Shown: positions 9,418 to 19,759, counted from the stretch's first letter. The stretch: DNA of 53,524 bases from Opitutia bacterium (GCA_018645475.1 JABGWU010000046.1:1-53524), one strand, 5' to 3'. Translations and numbers: made by a program. Notes: generated from the letters alone by a model not told the origin.

Positions 9418-11178
9418 TTAATTCATCAATTCAGAAACGCGATCGTCGTAAAAAGCCTTTAAACAAGCTTTTACCTCTGAAGACCGCCTCATTTTTGTGA
9501 TCCGATCCTTCAGTTCTTGTGCCTCTTCAGTGGTAAATCGACGTCCAAAAAACTTCAGTTCAGGTATTAATGTGCCTGTCGCACTAAAGGAATCCAATCC
9601 TAATCCAATTAAAAGTGGTAAAAAATGAGGATCTCCTGCAATTTCACCGCACAATGTAACTTCCACATTTTTTTGCTTAGAAACTTGGAAAATGTGTAAC
9701 AAAGCACGAATAACCGCAGGGTGATGTGGTTCGTAAAGGTATGCAATCTGATTATTTACTCGGTCCACCGCTAATAAATATTGTACGAGATCATTTGTAC
9801 CCACACTAAAAAAATCAACTTCATCCGCGAGCATATCGCAAATAGTTACAGCAGATGGGGTTTCTATCATGCACCCGACTTCAATTTCCTCATCAAATTC
9901 AATACCCCGATCAGTCAGTTGCCTTTTTGCAGTAAATAAAAATTCCTTGGCTCTAACTAGTTCACCAACACCGCTTATCATAGGAAACATTATTTTTACT
10001 TTGCCAAATGCACTTACCCTCAAAATTGCACGTAATTGATCTAGAAAAATTGCCGGATTTCTTAAACAATACCGAATTGCCCGAAATCCCATAAATGGAT
10101 TCTCTTCTTTTTCTCGTCCGATCGAATCAAGAATTTTATCCCCTCCGAGGTCAAGAGTTCGAATCGTTATAACTTGACCACCAGCAGCAGAAACAATTTC
10201 ACTGTAATCTTCAAACTGTTGATCTTCGCTAGGTATTTGATTTTTTCTAAGAAAGATAGATTCTGTCCTAAAAAGTCCGACTCCTTCACAACCATTTTCA
10301 ATTCCACTTATTACCTCTTCTGGTGAATCCGCATTGGCCAAAAAGTTAATCTTCGTACCATCCTTGGTTACCGTCGGTAGTGATGCTTCTTCATTTAGTA
10401 AATCTTTAATTCTCTTTCTACGCAAACCGACCTTTCCGTAGCGAAAAAGAGTGGTCTGACCTGGATTTATGATCGCCAGTCCTTCAAAACCATCAATAAG
10501 TATAGAATCTCCTTCGGATAACTTTTCTGTCAATCCTCTCAACCCAACCACAGCAGGAACACCGCTAGCTCGGGCCATAATTACAGCATGACTTGTTCGA
10601 CCTCCAGAATCTGTGGCAATTCCGAGGATTTTGGAACGATCCAAGGATGCGGTATCAGATGGGCTCAAGTCTTCTGAGACAAGAATTCTAGGTTCCCCGA
10701 GAAAAGCAGTTCCTGATGCAGTCACACCAACAAGATTACCCAATAACCGCTTGGAAATATCTTTCAAATCAGATGCTCGTTCCCGTAAGTATTCATCTTC
10801 TAACTGATTAAAATAATCGTGGTAACGCTGAGTTACTCGATAGACGCATTTCTCGATATTATCTCCAGTTTGCTTAATATCTTTTTCGACATCATCAAAA
10901 AGAGCCTTATCTTCGAGCACCAATAAATGAGCATCAAAAATTCCGGCTTCCTTTTCTCCCAAATTTTTAGAAACTGCATTTCTAATCTCGGCAATTTGAT
11001 CTCTGGTCATTTCAACTGCATCTTGAAAGCGAGAAAGCTCTGAAGGTTGCTCAGATTCACTAACTTGATAATGAGGAACCTCGATATCTCCATGTAAAAA
11101 CCGAAACACCGCACCATGAGAAATTCCTGGAGATCCGGGAATTCCATAAAGTATAATCTCTTTCTTTTCTTTAGGCAT
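9418..11178 (-). CDS. ptsI: phosphoenolpyruvate--protein phosphotransferase (Enzyme I)
   Basis: 'GGRTSHAVIMARASGVPAVVG' active-site His region; 'GVGLFRTESIFL'; 'FFSVGTNDLVQYLLAVDRVN'; 'VTLCGEIAGDP'. ATG (MPKEKKEIILYGIPGSPGI) preferred over the ORF-track start at 11205. Confidence 0.95.
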   Translation of the reverse strand: MPKEKKEIILYGIPGSPGISHGAVFRFLHGDIEVPHYQVSESEQPSELSRFQDAVEMTRDQIAEIRNAVSKNLGEKEAGIFDAHLLVLEDKALFDDVEKDIKQTGDNIEKCVYRVTQRYHDYFNQLEDEYLRERASDLKDISKRLLGNLVGVTASGTAFLGEPRILVSEDLSPSDTASLDRSKILGIATDSGGRTSHAVIMARASGVPAVVGLRGLTEKLSEGDSILIDGFEGLAIINPGQTTLFRYGKVGLRRKRIKDLLNEEASLPTVTKDGTKINFLANADSPEEVISGIENGCEGVGLFRTESIFLRKNQIPSEDQQFEDYSEIVSAAGGQVITIRTLDLGGDKILDSIGREKEENPFMGFRAIRYCLRNPAIFLDQLRAILRVSAFGKVKIMFPMISGVGELVRAKEFLFTAKRQLTDRGIEFDEEIEVGCMIETPSAVTICDMLADEVDFFSVGTNDLVQYLLAVDRVNNQIAYLYEPHHPAVIRALLHIFQVSKQKNVEVTLCGEIAGDPHFLPLLIGLGLDSFSATGTLIPELKFFGRRFTTEEAQELKDRITKMRRSSEVKACLKAFYDDRVSELMN

Positions 11179-11253
11179 AAAATACTTGGGTATACGACAA
11201 AGCAAAAAAAGAATATGACCTAAATCTTACAGGATTGAAAACAAAAAGCTCGG

Positions 11254-12159
11254 TTAACCATAGCAAATTCGAGAAACCCAAAATTGGCTATTCTGTCCTA
11301 ACGACCTAATAATCAGATTCCTCACTTGGCTTTCGCTTACATCTTCAGTTGCAAAGCTAAAACAACACGAACCACTTCCTGAAACATTAAATTGAAGACC
11401 AAAGCATTTATTAAGTTCTTTAAAAAGCGGCTTTAAAAACAAGTATTTCTTCAAGATGACATTTCCGAAATCATTGTAGAATAATTTGTCGACAGGGATC
11501 ATTCCACTTTCCCATTTCCCCACATTATTCTCAGCCCATTTTGAATCGCAATATAATGATTCTTTAGCTAGTTCCCTGTAAAGAAGAGGTGTTGAGAAAC
11601 CCATTGGCGGTTGAAATAAAAATATTCTTTGGCCATCTAACTCTTTTTTTCTTTCCCCCGTTATATCTATTACTTGTTCTCCCCTACCCTGGGCATGGCC
11701 TAATCCGTTCAATAAAAAAAAGGGGCAATCAGAACCTAATTTTTCCGCCAGAGCCAAAAGCGCTGACTGCTCTAAAGGTTTACCATTTATAATGTTAAGA
11801 GCAAGAAGTGTGGCAACTGCGTCGGAACTGCCGCCACCCAATCCAGCCATTTTAGGGATTCGTTTCGTTATGATTACTTTTACACCGGTTCGGTCACCAG
11901 TAAATTTTCTCCATTCATCAATAGCCCGGCACACCAGATTATCTGGTCCTGACAATGTATTGTCTTCCTCACAAATACATGAAATATCATCTCTTTTCCC
12001 AGTTTTCAGCAATGTTATTTGGTCAGAAAGTTGAATCGTTGACAAAACAGAGTTAATCTCATGATAACCATCGGTTCTTTTTCCAGTAATCGCAAGGAAC
12101 AGGTTAATTTTTGCTGGTGCCGGAAGAGAAACTCGATCTATCGCATTTTTAACATTCAT
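11254..12159 (-). CDS. ispE: 4-diphosphocytidyl-2-C-methyl-D-erythritol kinase
   Basis: 'LPAPAKINLFLAITGKRTDGYHEINSVLSTI' and GHMP motif 'IPKMAGLGGGSSDAVATLLALN'. Confidence 0.95.
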   Translation of the reverse strand: MNVKNAIDRVSLPAPAKINLFLAITGKRTDGYHEINSVLSTIQLSDQITLLKTGKRDDISCICEEDNTLSGPDNLVCRAIDEWRKFTGDRTGVKVIITKRIPKMAGLGGGSSDAVATLLALNIINGKPLEQSALLALAEKLGSDCPFFLLNGLGHAQGRGEQVIDITGERKKELDGQRIFLFQPPMGFSTPLLYRELAKESLYCDSKWAENNVGKWESGMIPVDKLFYNDFGNVILKKYLFLKPLFKELNKCFGLQFNVSGSGSCCFSFATEDVSESQVRNLIIRSLGQNSQFWVSRICYG

Positions 12160-12251
12160 TAACTTAATGATCTTAATAACAAAATATCAACTTCAACGCG
12201 ACGAGAAAGAATAGGATTGGCTAAGCTATCCGAGCAAGCATGATATGAATA

Positions 12252-12953
12252 ATGGTAGATTCTAAAACTGAAGTTATACTCGCCTTAGATGTCGAAAGTC
12301 GTGCAAAAGCAGAAAAAATTCTAATCTCAACTGGTTCAAAGCTTAATTGGGTAAAAATAGGATTACAGACTTACTTACGAGATGGTCCAAATTTCCTTCA
12401 TGAAATTGCATCGAGTGGAAAGGAAATCTTCCTAGATCTTAAATTACATGACATTCCCAATACCATGGTTAAAGCAATTGAAAGTCTATCAAACCTTCCA
12501 ATTAAAATGTTAACTCTTCATTCGACCGCAGGTCCAGAAGCACTCCACAAGTGTGCTACTGCTGCAAAGGAATTCCTACCAAAGACGAAACTTCTCGCAG
12601 TTACCGTTCTTACTTCTATGAATCAAGAAAATCTCACCTCTATAGGTGTGGAAAATAAAATCCCTGACCAAGTCGACAAACTCGCCCAAATGGCAGTAGA
12701 CGCGAATATTGATGGTATCGTCTGCTCACCACTTGAACTCGTGCGACTTCGTCCCATACTTCCGGCATCCACAACCTTTGTGACCCCTGGTATCCGACCT
12801 ACAGGTTCTGCATCGGGAGATCAAAAGAGAGTTATGACACCGCATGAAGCGTCACAAGCAGGTGCCAATTTCCTTGTAATTGGACGACCTATCCTTGCTG
12901 CACAAAATCCCGAGGACGCTCTAACTAAAATACAAATTGAATTAGACAAATGA
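12252..12953 (+). CDS. pyrF: orotidine 5'-phosphate decarboxylase
   Basis: 'VILALDVESRAKAEKI', 'IFLDLKLHDIPNTMVKAI', 'TPGIRPTGSASGDQKRVMTPHEA...VIGRPILAA'. Confidence 0.96.
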   Translation: MVDSKTEVILALDVESRAKAEKILISTGSKLNWVKIGLQTYLRDGPNFLHEIASSGKEIFLDLKLHDIPNTMVKAIESLSNLPIKMLTLHSTAGPEALHKCATAAKEFLPKTKLLAVTVLTSMNQENLTSIGVENKIPDQVDKLAQMAVDANIDGIVCSPLELVRLRPILPASTTFVTPGIRPTGSASGDQKRVMTPHEASQAGANFLVIGRPILAAQNPEDALTKIQIELDK

Positions 12954-13672
12954 CCCATCTCGCAATTTTGCTTGCAGGCGGAAAAGGTTCGAGAATGAAC
13001 CAACCGAATAAGGATAAACTCCTAAATCCAATAAATGGATCGAATGCCTTTCGTTTAAGTTACGAAGCATTTTTAAATTCCAAACGAATCGAAAATGCAA
13101 TTATCGTATACCGGGATCCAAAACAGAAGGAATTACTCTTGCAGGAAATTAATTTAGCACATCAAAAAAACAGTCAAACCTTCGACCCCATCTGGGTTAG
13201 AGGAGGACTAGAAAGAAAAGACTCGGTTTCAAATGCACTCCTAAATTGCCCCGCTAGTTGTGAATTCGTCTATGTTCACGATTGTGCCCGTCCTATGATT
13301 CAAGCCAACACGATTGATAAACTCGGACAAATTGTCTCCCAAACAGGTGCTGTTGCAATTGCACGTCCCGTCAATGACACCATTAAAAAAGTTAATAATT
13401 TTAATTCAAGCAATAACGAGAAACCTTACAAAACTGAATCCATTGACCGTTCTAAACTTTGGATTATGGAAACACCTCAGGTATCAAGAAAGGATTGGTT
13501 ATTGGAGGGTATACAATTAGCTTCTCAAAAAAAGATGAAAGCCACGGATGAGATTTCTCTTCTTGAGCTTCTCGGAAAAAAAGTTTCTTTTCTAACTCCA
13601 TCTTACCCAAACCCTAAATTAACTTCCGTTGCGGACATACCCTATTTTAAATTTCTAATACAAAAAAAATGA
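12950..13672 (+). CDS. ispD: 2-C-methyl-D-erythritol 4-phosphate cytidylyltransferase
   Basis: 'AILLAGGKGSRMN', 'VRGGLERKDSVSNAL', 'VYVHDCARPMI', 'METPQVSRKDWLLEGI', 'ATDEISLLELLGKKV'. Confidence 0.93.
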   Translation: MTHLAILLAGGKGSRMNQPNKDKLLNPINGSNAFRLSYEAFLNSKRIENAIIVYRDPKQKELLLQEINLAHQKNSQTFDPIWVRGGLERKDSVSNALLNCPASCEFVYVHDCARPMIQANTIDKLGQIVSQTGAVAIARPVNDTIKKVNNFNSSNNEKPYKTESIDRSKLWIMETPQVSRKDWLLEGIQLASQKKMKATDEISLLELLGKKVSFLTPSYPNPKLTSVADIPYFKFLIQKK

Positions 13673-14166
13673 CTCAGGAATTACCTATTCGCATTGGACA
13701 CGGTTACGATCTGCATCGATTAACCGAAGGGAGAAAACTTATACTTGGAGGTGTTGAAATTCCATTTCATCTAGGTTTATTGGGGCACTCCGACGCAGAT
13801 TGCCTGACCCATGCTCTTGCTGATGCAATTTTTGGTGCCATGGCACTACCTGACATTGGACACTACTTCCCCGATACCGAAGAAATAAACAAAAACATTG
13901 ATTCAAGATTAATCCTAAAGAGAGCTCTTTTGGAAGCTGAGAATAATGGTTATCAAGTGGGAAACATTGATCTTACTGTAATTGCGGAAGAACCAAAGCT
14001 CTCTCCCCATATAGATGAGATCAAAGCGTCTTTGTCTCAGACCATATCTATACAGTCTAACAGAATCGGACTAAAGGTTACCACCAACGAAAAAATAGGC
14101 GCTGTTGGTAGGTTAGAAGGGATTGCTGCATTTGCAGTATGCACCCTCGTTCTAAAAAAAACCTAG
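13669..14166 (+). CDS. ispF: 2-C-methyl-D-erythritol 2,4-cyclodiphosphate synthase
   Basis: 'RIGHGYDLHRLTEGRKLILGGVEIPFHLGLLGHSDADCLTHALADAIFGAMALPDIGHYFPDTE'; 'NEKIGAVGRLEGIAA'. Confidence 0.97.
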   Translation: MTQELPIRIGHGYDLHRLTEGRKLILGGVEIPFHLGLLGHSDADCLTHALADAIFGAMALPDIGHYFPDTEEINKNIDSRLILKRALLEAENNGYQVGNIDLTVIAEEPKLSPHIDEIKASLSQTISIQSNRIGLKVTTNEKIGAVGRLEGIAAFAVCTLVLKKT

Positions 14167-14579
14167 GTTACAATTTGATCTGCATCAAAGAATCGATTGA
14201 TTTCCGCAAGTGCAGATTCCGGACTATCAGAAGCATGAACCACATTTTTCATACGATCTGTGCCTAGATCACCGCGGATCGTACCCTTTGGTGCAACCGT
14301 GGAATCAGTAGGTCCGATCAAATCACGAACGCCTTGAATTACATTATCACCTTCTAATACAAGAGCCATGACCGGGAGCGAACTCATAAATTCTGCAATT
14401 TCAGGAAAAAATGGCAGATCAGCGACATGAGCGTAATGTTCATTGAGTAAAGCATCATCTAACTGAACGATTTTTGAAGCGATAATAGAATAACCAGCTC
14501 CTTCAAATCGGCTAATTACTTGGCCAACAATGGCTTGTTCAATGCAGTCTGGTTTTAAGAGAATAAGGGATCTTTGCAT
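14163..14579 (-). CDS. ndk: nucleoside-diphosphate kinase
   Basis: 'QRSLILLKPDCIEQAIVGQVISRFE', 'RGDLGTDRMKNVVHASDSPESALAEI' (NVVHASDS active-site His). Internal ATG preferred over the ORF-track start at 14618. Confidence 0.95.
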   Translation of the reverse strand: MQRSLILLKPDCIEQAIVGQVISRFEGAGYSIIASKIVQLDDALLNEHYAHVADLPFFPEIAEFMSSLPVMALVLEGDNVIQGVRDLIGPTDSTVAPKGTIRGDLGTDRMKNVVHASDSPESALAEINRFFDADQIVT

Positions 14580-14637
14580 AGTTTTTTTTACACGATAGGT
14601 TGGATACAACAAAACCACTACGTTTTGTCGAAAAAAA

Positions 14638-17175
14638 TTAAGAATCTAAATTTTTATCTTCCTCTTTGGAGGAGGGGGAAACTGAAACTTTACCTTCAGC
14701 TTCTTCTTGGGTAAAATAAAGTTTAGGTTCATCGGAATCAGTTATAAGGACACGAATAAGTTTATTTTTTCGTAAACTACCACCAAGTACCTCTTCGGCC
14801 AGACTGTCTTCTAAATATTTCTCTACGGCTCTTCGTAACGGACGCGCACCAAGTTTATTATCGTATCCTTTCTCAATTAAGAACTCTTTAACTTCGTCAG
14901 AAATTTCAAGCTTGAGTTTCTTTTCTTTTAAACGATCTGTAACTTTATTTAGTTCGAGATCAACGATTGCACGCATGCTTTCTTTGACCAGTGGACGAAA
15001 GATTACAATCTCAGTCAACCGGTTTAAGAATTCCGGCTTAAAGGATTTTTTCGCCTCATCCATAATCTTGTCTTTGGTCTTGTCAAAATCATCATCTGCA
15101 TTGCCAGCGGAAAAACCAAGAGAGCTATTTCGTTGTAAAATATGCGCCCCCACATTTGATGTCATGATCAAAATAGTGTTACGGAAATCAACTTTTCTGC
15201 CCAAGCTGTCAGTTAATCTTCCGTCCTCCAAAATCTGAAGTAAAATTTGAGCGACATCGGGGTGTGCTTTTTCGATTTCATCAAAAAGTATGACCGCGTA
15301 AGGTTTTCTGCGAATGGCCTCGGTTAATTGACCGCCCTCTTCATGCCCAACATAACCTGGAGGAGAACCGATCATACGAGATACTGCATGTTTCTCCATA
15401 TACTCAGACATATCAATCTGAATGAGTGAATCCTGATCTCCAAAAATACGTTCGGCTAAAACTTTCGCAAGATGAGTCTTACCCACACCTGTTGGTCCCA
15501 AAAACATAAAAGAACCAATGGGTCGCTTTGGATCTTTTAAATCAGCACGGGAACGCCTCAATGCTTTAGAAACGACCTCAGTAGCGAAATCCTGCCCGAT
15601 AATCAGTTTCCTCAGCTCGGATTCTAACTTGAGAAGTTTCTTTGATTCTTTTGCCTCCATCCGGTTAAGAGGAATACCAGTCCAATCAGCAATAACTTGA
15701 AGCATGTCATCATCATCCACAGAAGCTCTTTTTTCTTCTCTGCTTTTCTTCCAATTTTCTAGAACTCTCTCTCGTTTTGATCTTAATTTTTTTTCCTTAT
15801 CTCTAGCCTCTGCTGCGTCTTCAAAATTTTGATCGGAAATGGCAGATTCTTTAAGAGCACACACTTCCTTGATCTCATCTGATAATTTCTCAATTTCAGG
15901 AGGTCTTTTAAGAGATTCCATTCGAGATCTAGCACCCGCCTCGTCGATGGCATCGATTGCTTTATCCGGCAAAAACCGACCAGTTACATAGCGGTCTGTG
16001 AGCTTAGCTGCAGCAGCTAATGATTTATCCGTAAAATTGACATTATGATGCTCTTCGTATTTTGGACGAATGCCCTTTAAGATAAGTATTGTGTCTTCAA
16101 CCGAAGGGGCTTCCACTTTAACTGATTGGAAGCGACGGTCTAAGGCACTATCTTTTTCGATATATTTTCTATATTCTGCTAAGGTAGTTGCACCAATACA
16201 CTGCAATTCCCCACGGCTCAGAGCTGGTTTAAAAATGTTCGATGCGTCCATGGCTCCTTCTGCAGCTCCAGCACCAACGATAGTATGCAATTCGTCGATA
16301 AAGATGATGATGTTCTTTGCTTTTCTGAGTTCGTCCATTACCGCTTTTATGCGCTCCTCGAATTGACCACGATACTTTGTACCCGCAACCATTAAGGCAA
16401 GATCCAGTGTAACCACTCGCTTGTCCAAAAGATTTTCAGGAACCATACCGGAAGCAATTTGTTGAGCCAACCCTTCAACGATTGCAGTTTTTCCAACTCC
16501 TGCTTCACCTATTAAAACAGGGTTGTTTTTAGTTCTTCGGCATAAAACTTGGGTTACACGACGAATTTCATTTTCACGACCAATTACAGGGTCCATCTCA
16601 CCCTTCTTTGCAATTTCAGTAAGATCTCGTCCAAAAGCCTTTAAAGCAGGTGTTTTTTGGTCTTTCCCTTTTTCTTCAGTTCCACCGCTTCCAACAACGG
16701 AAGCTTCAGATTCTTCACTCGATGAAAAATTAGGGTCAAGTTCAGAAAGAATTTCGTTTCGACAACGGTCCACATCAACATCGAGTGACTTAAGAACACG
16801 GGCAGCCACACCCTCTCCTTCACGAAGGAGACCGAGTAAAATATGTTCAGTCCCCACATAACTATGATTTAAGTGCTTTGCTTCTTTGCCCGCTAGAGCC
16901 AAAACTTTTTTTACTCTTGGAGTGTATGGAACATTGCCAGAAGGCTTAGCTTCGGGACCAAGACCTACCTGCTCATCAACTGCTTGGCGAACCGTGTCTA
17001 AATCCAGTCCCATCTTCTGCAAGACATTAACTGCAACACCTTGCCCTAAATTAATAAGACCAAGCAATAAATGCTCAGTCCCCACATAGTTATGGTGAAA
17101 ACGATCTGCCTCTTTTCTCGCAAGTGCAAGTACTTGCTGAGCACGAGGCGTGAAATTACTCATAGGTTCAGACAT
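14638..17175 (-). CDS. clpC: ClpC-type AAA+ unfoldase (ATP-dependent Clp protease ATP-binding subunit)
   Basis: Two N-terminal Clp repeats, Walker A '[15 protein letters not shown]' and '[15 protein letters not shown]', UVR-like '[17 protein letters not shown]' middle segment. Confidence 0.96.
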   Translation of the reverse strand: MSEPMSNFTPRAQQVLALARKEADRFHHNYVGTEHLLLGLINLGQGVAVNVLQKMGLDLDTVRQAVDEQVGLGPEAKPSGNVPYTPRVKKVLALAGKEAKHLNHSYVGTEHILLGLLREGEGVAARVLKSLDVDVDRCRNEILSELDPNFSSSEESEASVVGSGGTEEKGKDQKTPALKAFGRDLTEIAKKGEMDPVIGRENEIRRVTQVLCRRTKNNPVLIGEAGVGKTAIVEGLAQQIASGMVPENLLDKRVVTLDLALMVAGTKYRGQFEERIKAVMDELRKAKNIIIFIDELHTIVGAGAAEGAMDASNIFKPALSRGELQCIGATTLAEYRKYIEKDSALDRRFQSVKVEAPSVEDTILILKGIRPKYEEHHNVNFTDKSLAAAAKLTDRYVTGRFLPDKAIDAIDEAGARSRMESLKRPPEIEKLSDEIKEVCALKESAISDQNFEDAAEARDKEKKLRSKRERVLENWKKSREEKRASVDDDDMLQVIADWTGIPLNRMEAKESKKLLKLESELRKLIIGQDFATEVVSKALRRSRADLKDPKRPIGSFMFLGPTGVGKTHLAKVLAERIFGDQDSLIQIDMSEYMEKHAVSRMIGSPPGYVGHEEGGQLTEAIRRKPYAVILFDEIEKAHPDVAQILLQILEDGRLTDSLGRKVDFRNTILIMTSNVGAHILQRNSSLGFSAGNADDDFDKTKDKIMDEAKKSFKPEFLNRLTEIVIFRPLVKESMRAIVDLELNKVTDRLKEKKLKLEISDEVKEFLIEKGYDNKLGARPLRRAVEKYLEDSLAEEVLGGSLRKNKLIRVLITDSDEPKLYFTQEEAEGKVSVSPSSKEEDKNLDS

Positions 17176-17210
17176 AATAAAATTTATACCCTTCTATATA
17201 ACAAAGTCAA

Positions 17211-18281
17211 CTAGTGGCTAGAAAGATCAAGTAATGGAGCTCTCAAAAAATGGTTTCTTAAAAGTTCTGCCCTCAATTCATCGCGACGAGATGGATCGAT
17301 CGCTTTTCCTGCAGATAATTGAACATGCCCAGGTTGAACTTCGATAAACATTCGATCGGCTAGTCCGCGAAATTTCTCTGGCATCATACCGAAATCAGTA
17401 GCCAGGCGAACTAGGGATAGTAAATCCATTGCCTCAGCACTTTGGATCAAGTGACAAGTCTTGAGACTTCCAATAGCACGACTCATCTTGTCAATCAAAC
17501 GTGTCCGATCATCTTGTAAGAGTTTTTCACGGGCAAAATTTTCTTGTTTGACCAAGCTTTCCAAAGTTGAATTCAAACGTTCAATGATCGCGGACTCAGA
17601 TTCCCCTAATGTTTGCTGATTGGATATTTGAAAAATACTACCATTTGCATCCGACCCCTCTCCAAAAAGTCCACGGACCGCAATTCCCAATTGATTTACC
17701 GCGTTGATTACTTTGTCCATATTTTTAGACATTACCAATCCAGGAAGGTGCATCATAACGGACGCTCTCATACCAGTCCCCAAGTTTGTAGGACATGCGG
17801 TAAGGAAACCGAGTTCCCCATCGTAAGCATAATTAATGGCAGACTCTATCCCCGAGTCCAATTCGTCTGCATGCTTCCAAACAGAGCTAAAGTCTAAACC
17901 GGGGCGAAGTACCTGAATTCTCAAATGGTCCTCCTCGTTAATCATTATGCAACAAGCACGATCCTGGGTTAACACAATGCCAGATCCTTCTTCCACTTGA
18001 GAGAGTTCAGGGCTAATCAGATGTTGTTCAACTAAAATTTGTCGATCCAATTCACTGAGATCATCCACCTCTACAGAAATTGAGTTGTTTAAACCTTTGA
18101 TTCCGCTCATTGCGTCAATGCACTTGGACAAAACGGCACGTTTCTGTGAAACTTCGGCTCGACCAGGAAATGGAAACTGTCTTAAGTTTCGGGCAAGTCG
18201 AATACGTGTACTCAATGTTACCGGGATTGCCTTAGGCTGTTTTTTCCCACCCGATTCCTTGTTTAGAATACTATGAAACAT
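17211..18281 (-). CDS. mcsB: protein-arginine kinase (ATP:guanido phosphotransferase family)
   Basis: 'STRIRLARNLRQFPFPG', 'TACPTNLGTGMRASVMMHLPGLVM', 'RGLFGEGSDANGSIFQISNQQTLGESE'. Confidence 0.93.
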   Translation of the reverse strand: MFHSILNKESGGKKQPKAIPVTLSTRIRLARNLRQFPFPGRAEVSQKRAVLSKCIDAMSGIKGLNNSISVEVDDLSELDRQILVEQHLISPELSQVEEGSGIVLTQDRACCIMINEEDHLRIQVLRPGLDFSSVWKHADELDSGIESAINYAYDGELGFLTACPTNLGTGMRASVMMHLPGLVMSKNMDKVINAVNQLGIAVRGLFGEGSDANGSIFQISNQQTLGESESAIIERLNSTLESLVKQENFAREKLLQDDRTRLIDKMSRAIGSLKTCHLIQSAEAMDLLSLVRLATDFGMMPEKFRGLADRMFIEVQPGHVQLSAGKAIDPSRRDELRAELLRNHFLRAPLLDLSSH

Positions 18282-18295
18282 GGGCTTGAAGCAAA

Positions 18296-18784
18296 TTATG
18301 CAGTGGCTTTTGTTTGATTTTCGAGATCTCGCAATTTATCTCTCAATTCAGCAGCTTTTTCGTAGTCTTCTTTTTCAACTGCATCCTGAAGATCTTTTTT
18401 CAGAGAATGGATAGATTGTTCAAACTGAATTCTTGACTCTGACCCCGCCGGCACTTTACCCAAATGCTTTGTACCCGCGTGCATACCGTCAAGAAGTGGG
18501 TCCAGCACCGGGCGAAAAACATGGTAGCATGCTTCGCACCCCAAACGCCCTCCTTTTTTGAATTCTTGATGAGTCGTGCCACAGCTTTCACAAACCATTG
18601 ATGCTGCATTTGAATCAACTTCCAATTCAACCTTATCCATTAAATTACTAATGGATAGATTTTCTGGATTTGTAACTCCTTTAGCCTGAGCACAACCTTC
18701 ACACAAATCCATCTTGTGCATTTGTCCGTTGAGGATTTGGGTAAGATGAACAGTAGATTGGTTATCGCAGTGGTGACACTTCAT
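18296..18784 (-). CDS. mcsA: McsA-like zinc-finger / UVR-motif adaptor protein
   Basis: CxxC pairs 'KCHHC...LCEGC' and 'VCESC...GCEAC'; C-terminal UVR motif 'LKKDLQDAVEKEDYEKAAELRDKLRDLE'; adjacent to mcsB. Confidence 0.88.
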   Translation of the reverse strand: MKCHHCDNQSTVHLTQILNGQMHKMDLCEGCAQAKGVTNPENLSISNLMDKVELEVDSNAASMVCESCGTTHQEFKKGGRLGCEACYHVFRPVLDPLLDGMHAGTKHLGKVPAGSESRIQFEQSIHSLKKDLQDAVEKEDYEKAAELRDKLRDLENQTKATA

Positions 18785-18886
18785 AAGATATTTATTTGTA
18801 TAACAATTCTTAATTTACTCCTGTAAACACAAAAACTCAATGCATATGATGCACCAATTTGTAAAATAATGGAGGAATTAATGATT

Positions 18887-19759
18887 TCATGCACTTAATT
18901 TCACACCGTCAGTCAATACCGACTGTCTAAAAAGATCAATGAGTTGGCGCGTCATAGAACCGGGGACACCATCTCCAATTTCCCTGTGATCAACTTCGAC
19001 ACAAGGAATAACTTCAGCTGCAGTTCCGGTCAGAAAACACTCCTCCGCAGTCCATAGATCGTAACGGGTTAATGCTTGCTCTCGGCAAGGCAAATGCAAT
19101 TTAGCCGCCAAATCAATCACGGCTCCTCTCGTGATCCCTCGAAGTGATCCTGCATCCAATGGGGGTGTATATAAAACGCCTTTAGAAATCATGAACACAT
19201 TATCGCCGGTACACTCAGCTATTTCTCCTTTATCGTTAAGCATTAGAGCTTCTTGAAAACCAACTTTCTTGGCCTCAATCTTGGCTAAAATATTATTCAA
19301 ATAATTTAAGCTTTTTATCGCAGGAGGGAGAGCAGAGGCGTTTATTCGTCTTGTAGGAACAGAAATAATCTTCAACCCTTTTTCGTACAATTCCTCAGGG
19401 TAAAGCTGTATATCATCAGCAATAATAATGACATTCCCTGGTCCGCATCCGTCTGGAGTTAATCCAAGATGGCCCGGTCCACGGGTTACAACTAAACGAA
19501 CATATCCATTCTCTAATTCATTTGCTCGACAAGTATCGCAAACCGCTTTTTTCAACTGCTCTCGATTGAGAGGTAAGTCCAACAGGATTGCCTTCGCCGA
19601 AAACTCCAGGCGTTCGAGATGTTCATCCAACTTAAAAATACATCCATTGTACAAGCGAATGCCCTCGAAAACACCATCCCCATAAAGCAAGCCATGATCA
19701 AAGACAGATATCTTTGCATCTTCTTTTGCAACTAAATCACCGTTAAGATAAATTTTCAT
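18887..19759 (-). CDS. ilvE: branched-chain amino acid aminotransferase (class IV PLP)
   Basis: 'DHGLLYGDGVFEGIRLYNGCIFKLDEHLERL', 'SLNYLNNILAKIEAKKVGFQEALMLNDKGEIAECTGDNVFMI', 'GSLRGITRGAVIDLA'. Confidence 0.92.
   Translation of the reverse strand: MKIYLNGDLVAKEDAKISVFDHGLLYGDGVFEGIRLYNGCIFKLDEHLERLEFSAKAILLDLPLNREQLKKAVCDTCRANELENGYVRLVVTRGPGHLGLTPDGCGPGNVIIIADDIQLYPEELYEKGLKIISVPTRRINASALPPAIKSLNYLNNILAKIEAKKVGFQEALMLNDKGEIAECTGDNVFMISKGVLYTPPLDAGSLRGITRGAVIDLAAKLHLPCREQALTRYDLWTAEECFLTGTAAEVIPCVEVDHREIGDGVPGSMTRQLIDLFRQSVLTDGVKLSA

Noticed and set aside
16070-16366. Plus-strand ORFs antisense to clpC (also 14912..15238 and 16523..16861)
   Set aside because: They are shadow ORFs opposite a strongly conserved AAA+ gene with no recognisable protein features.
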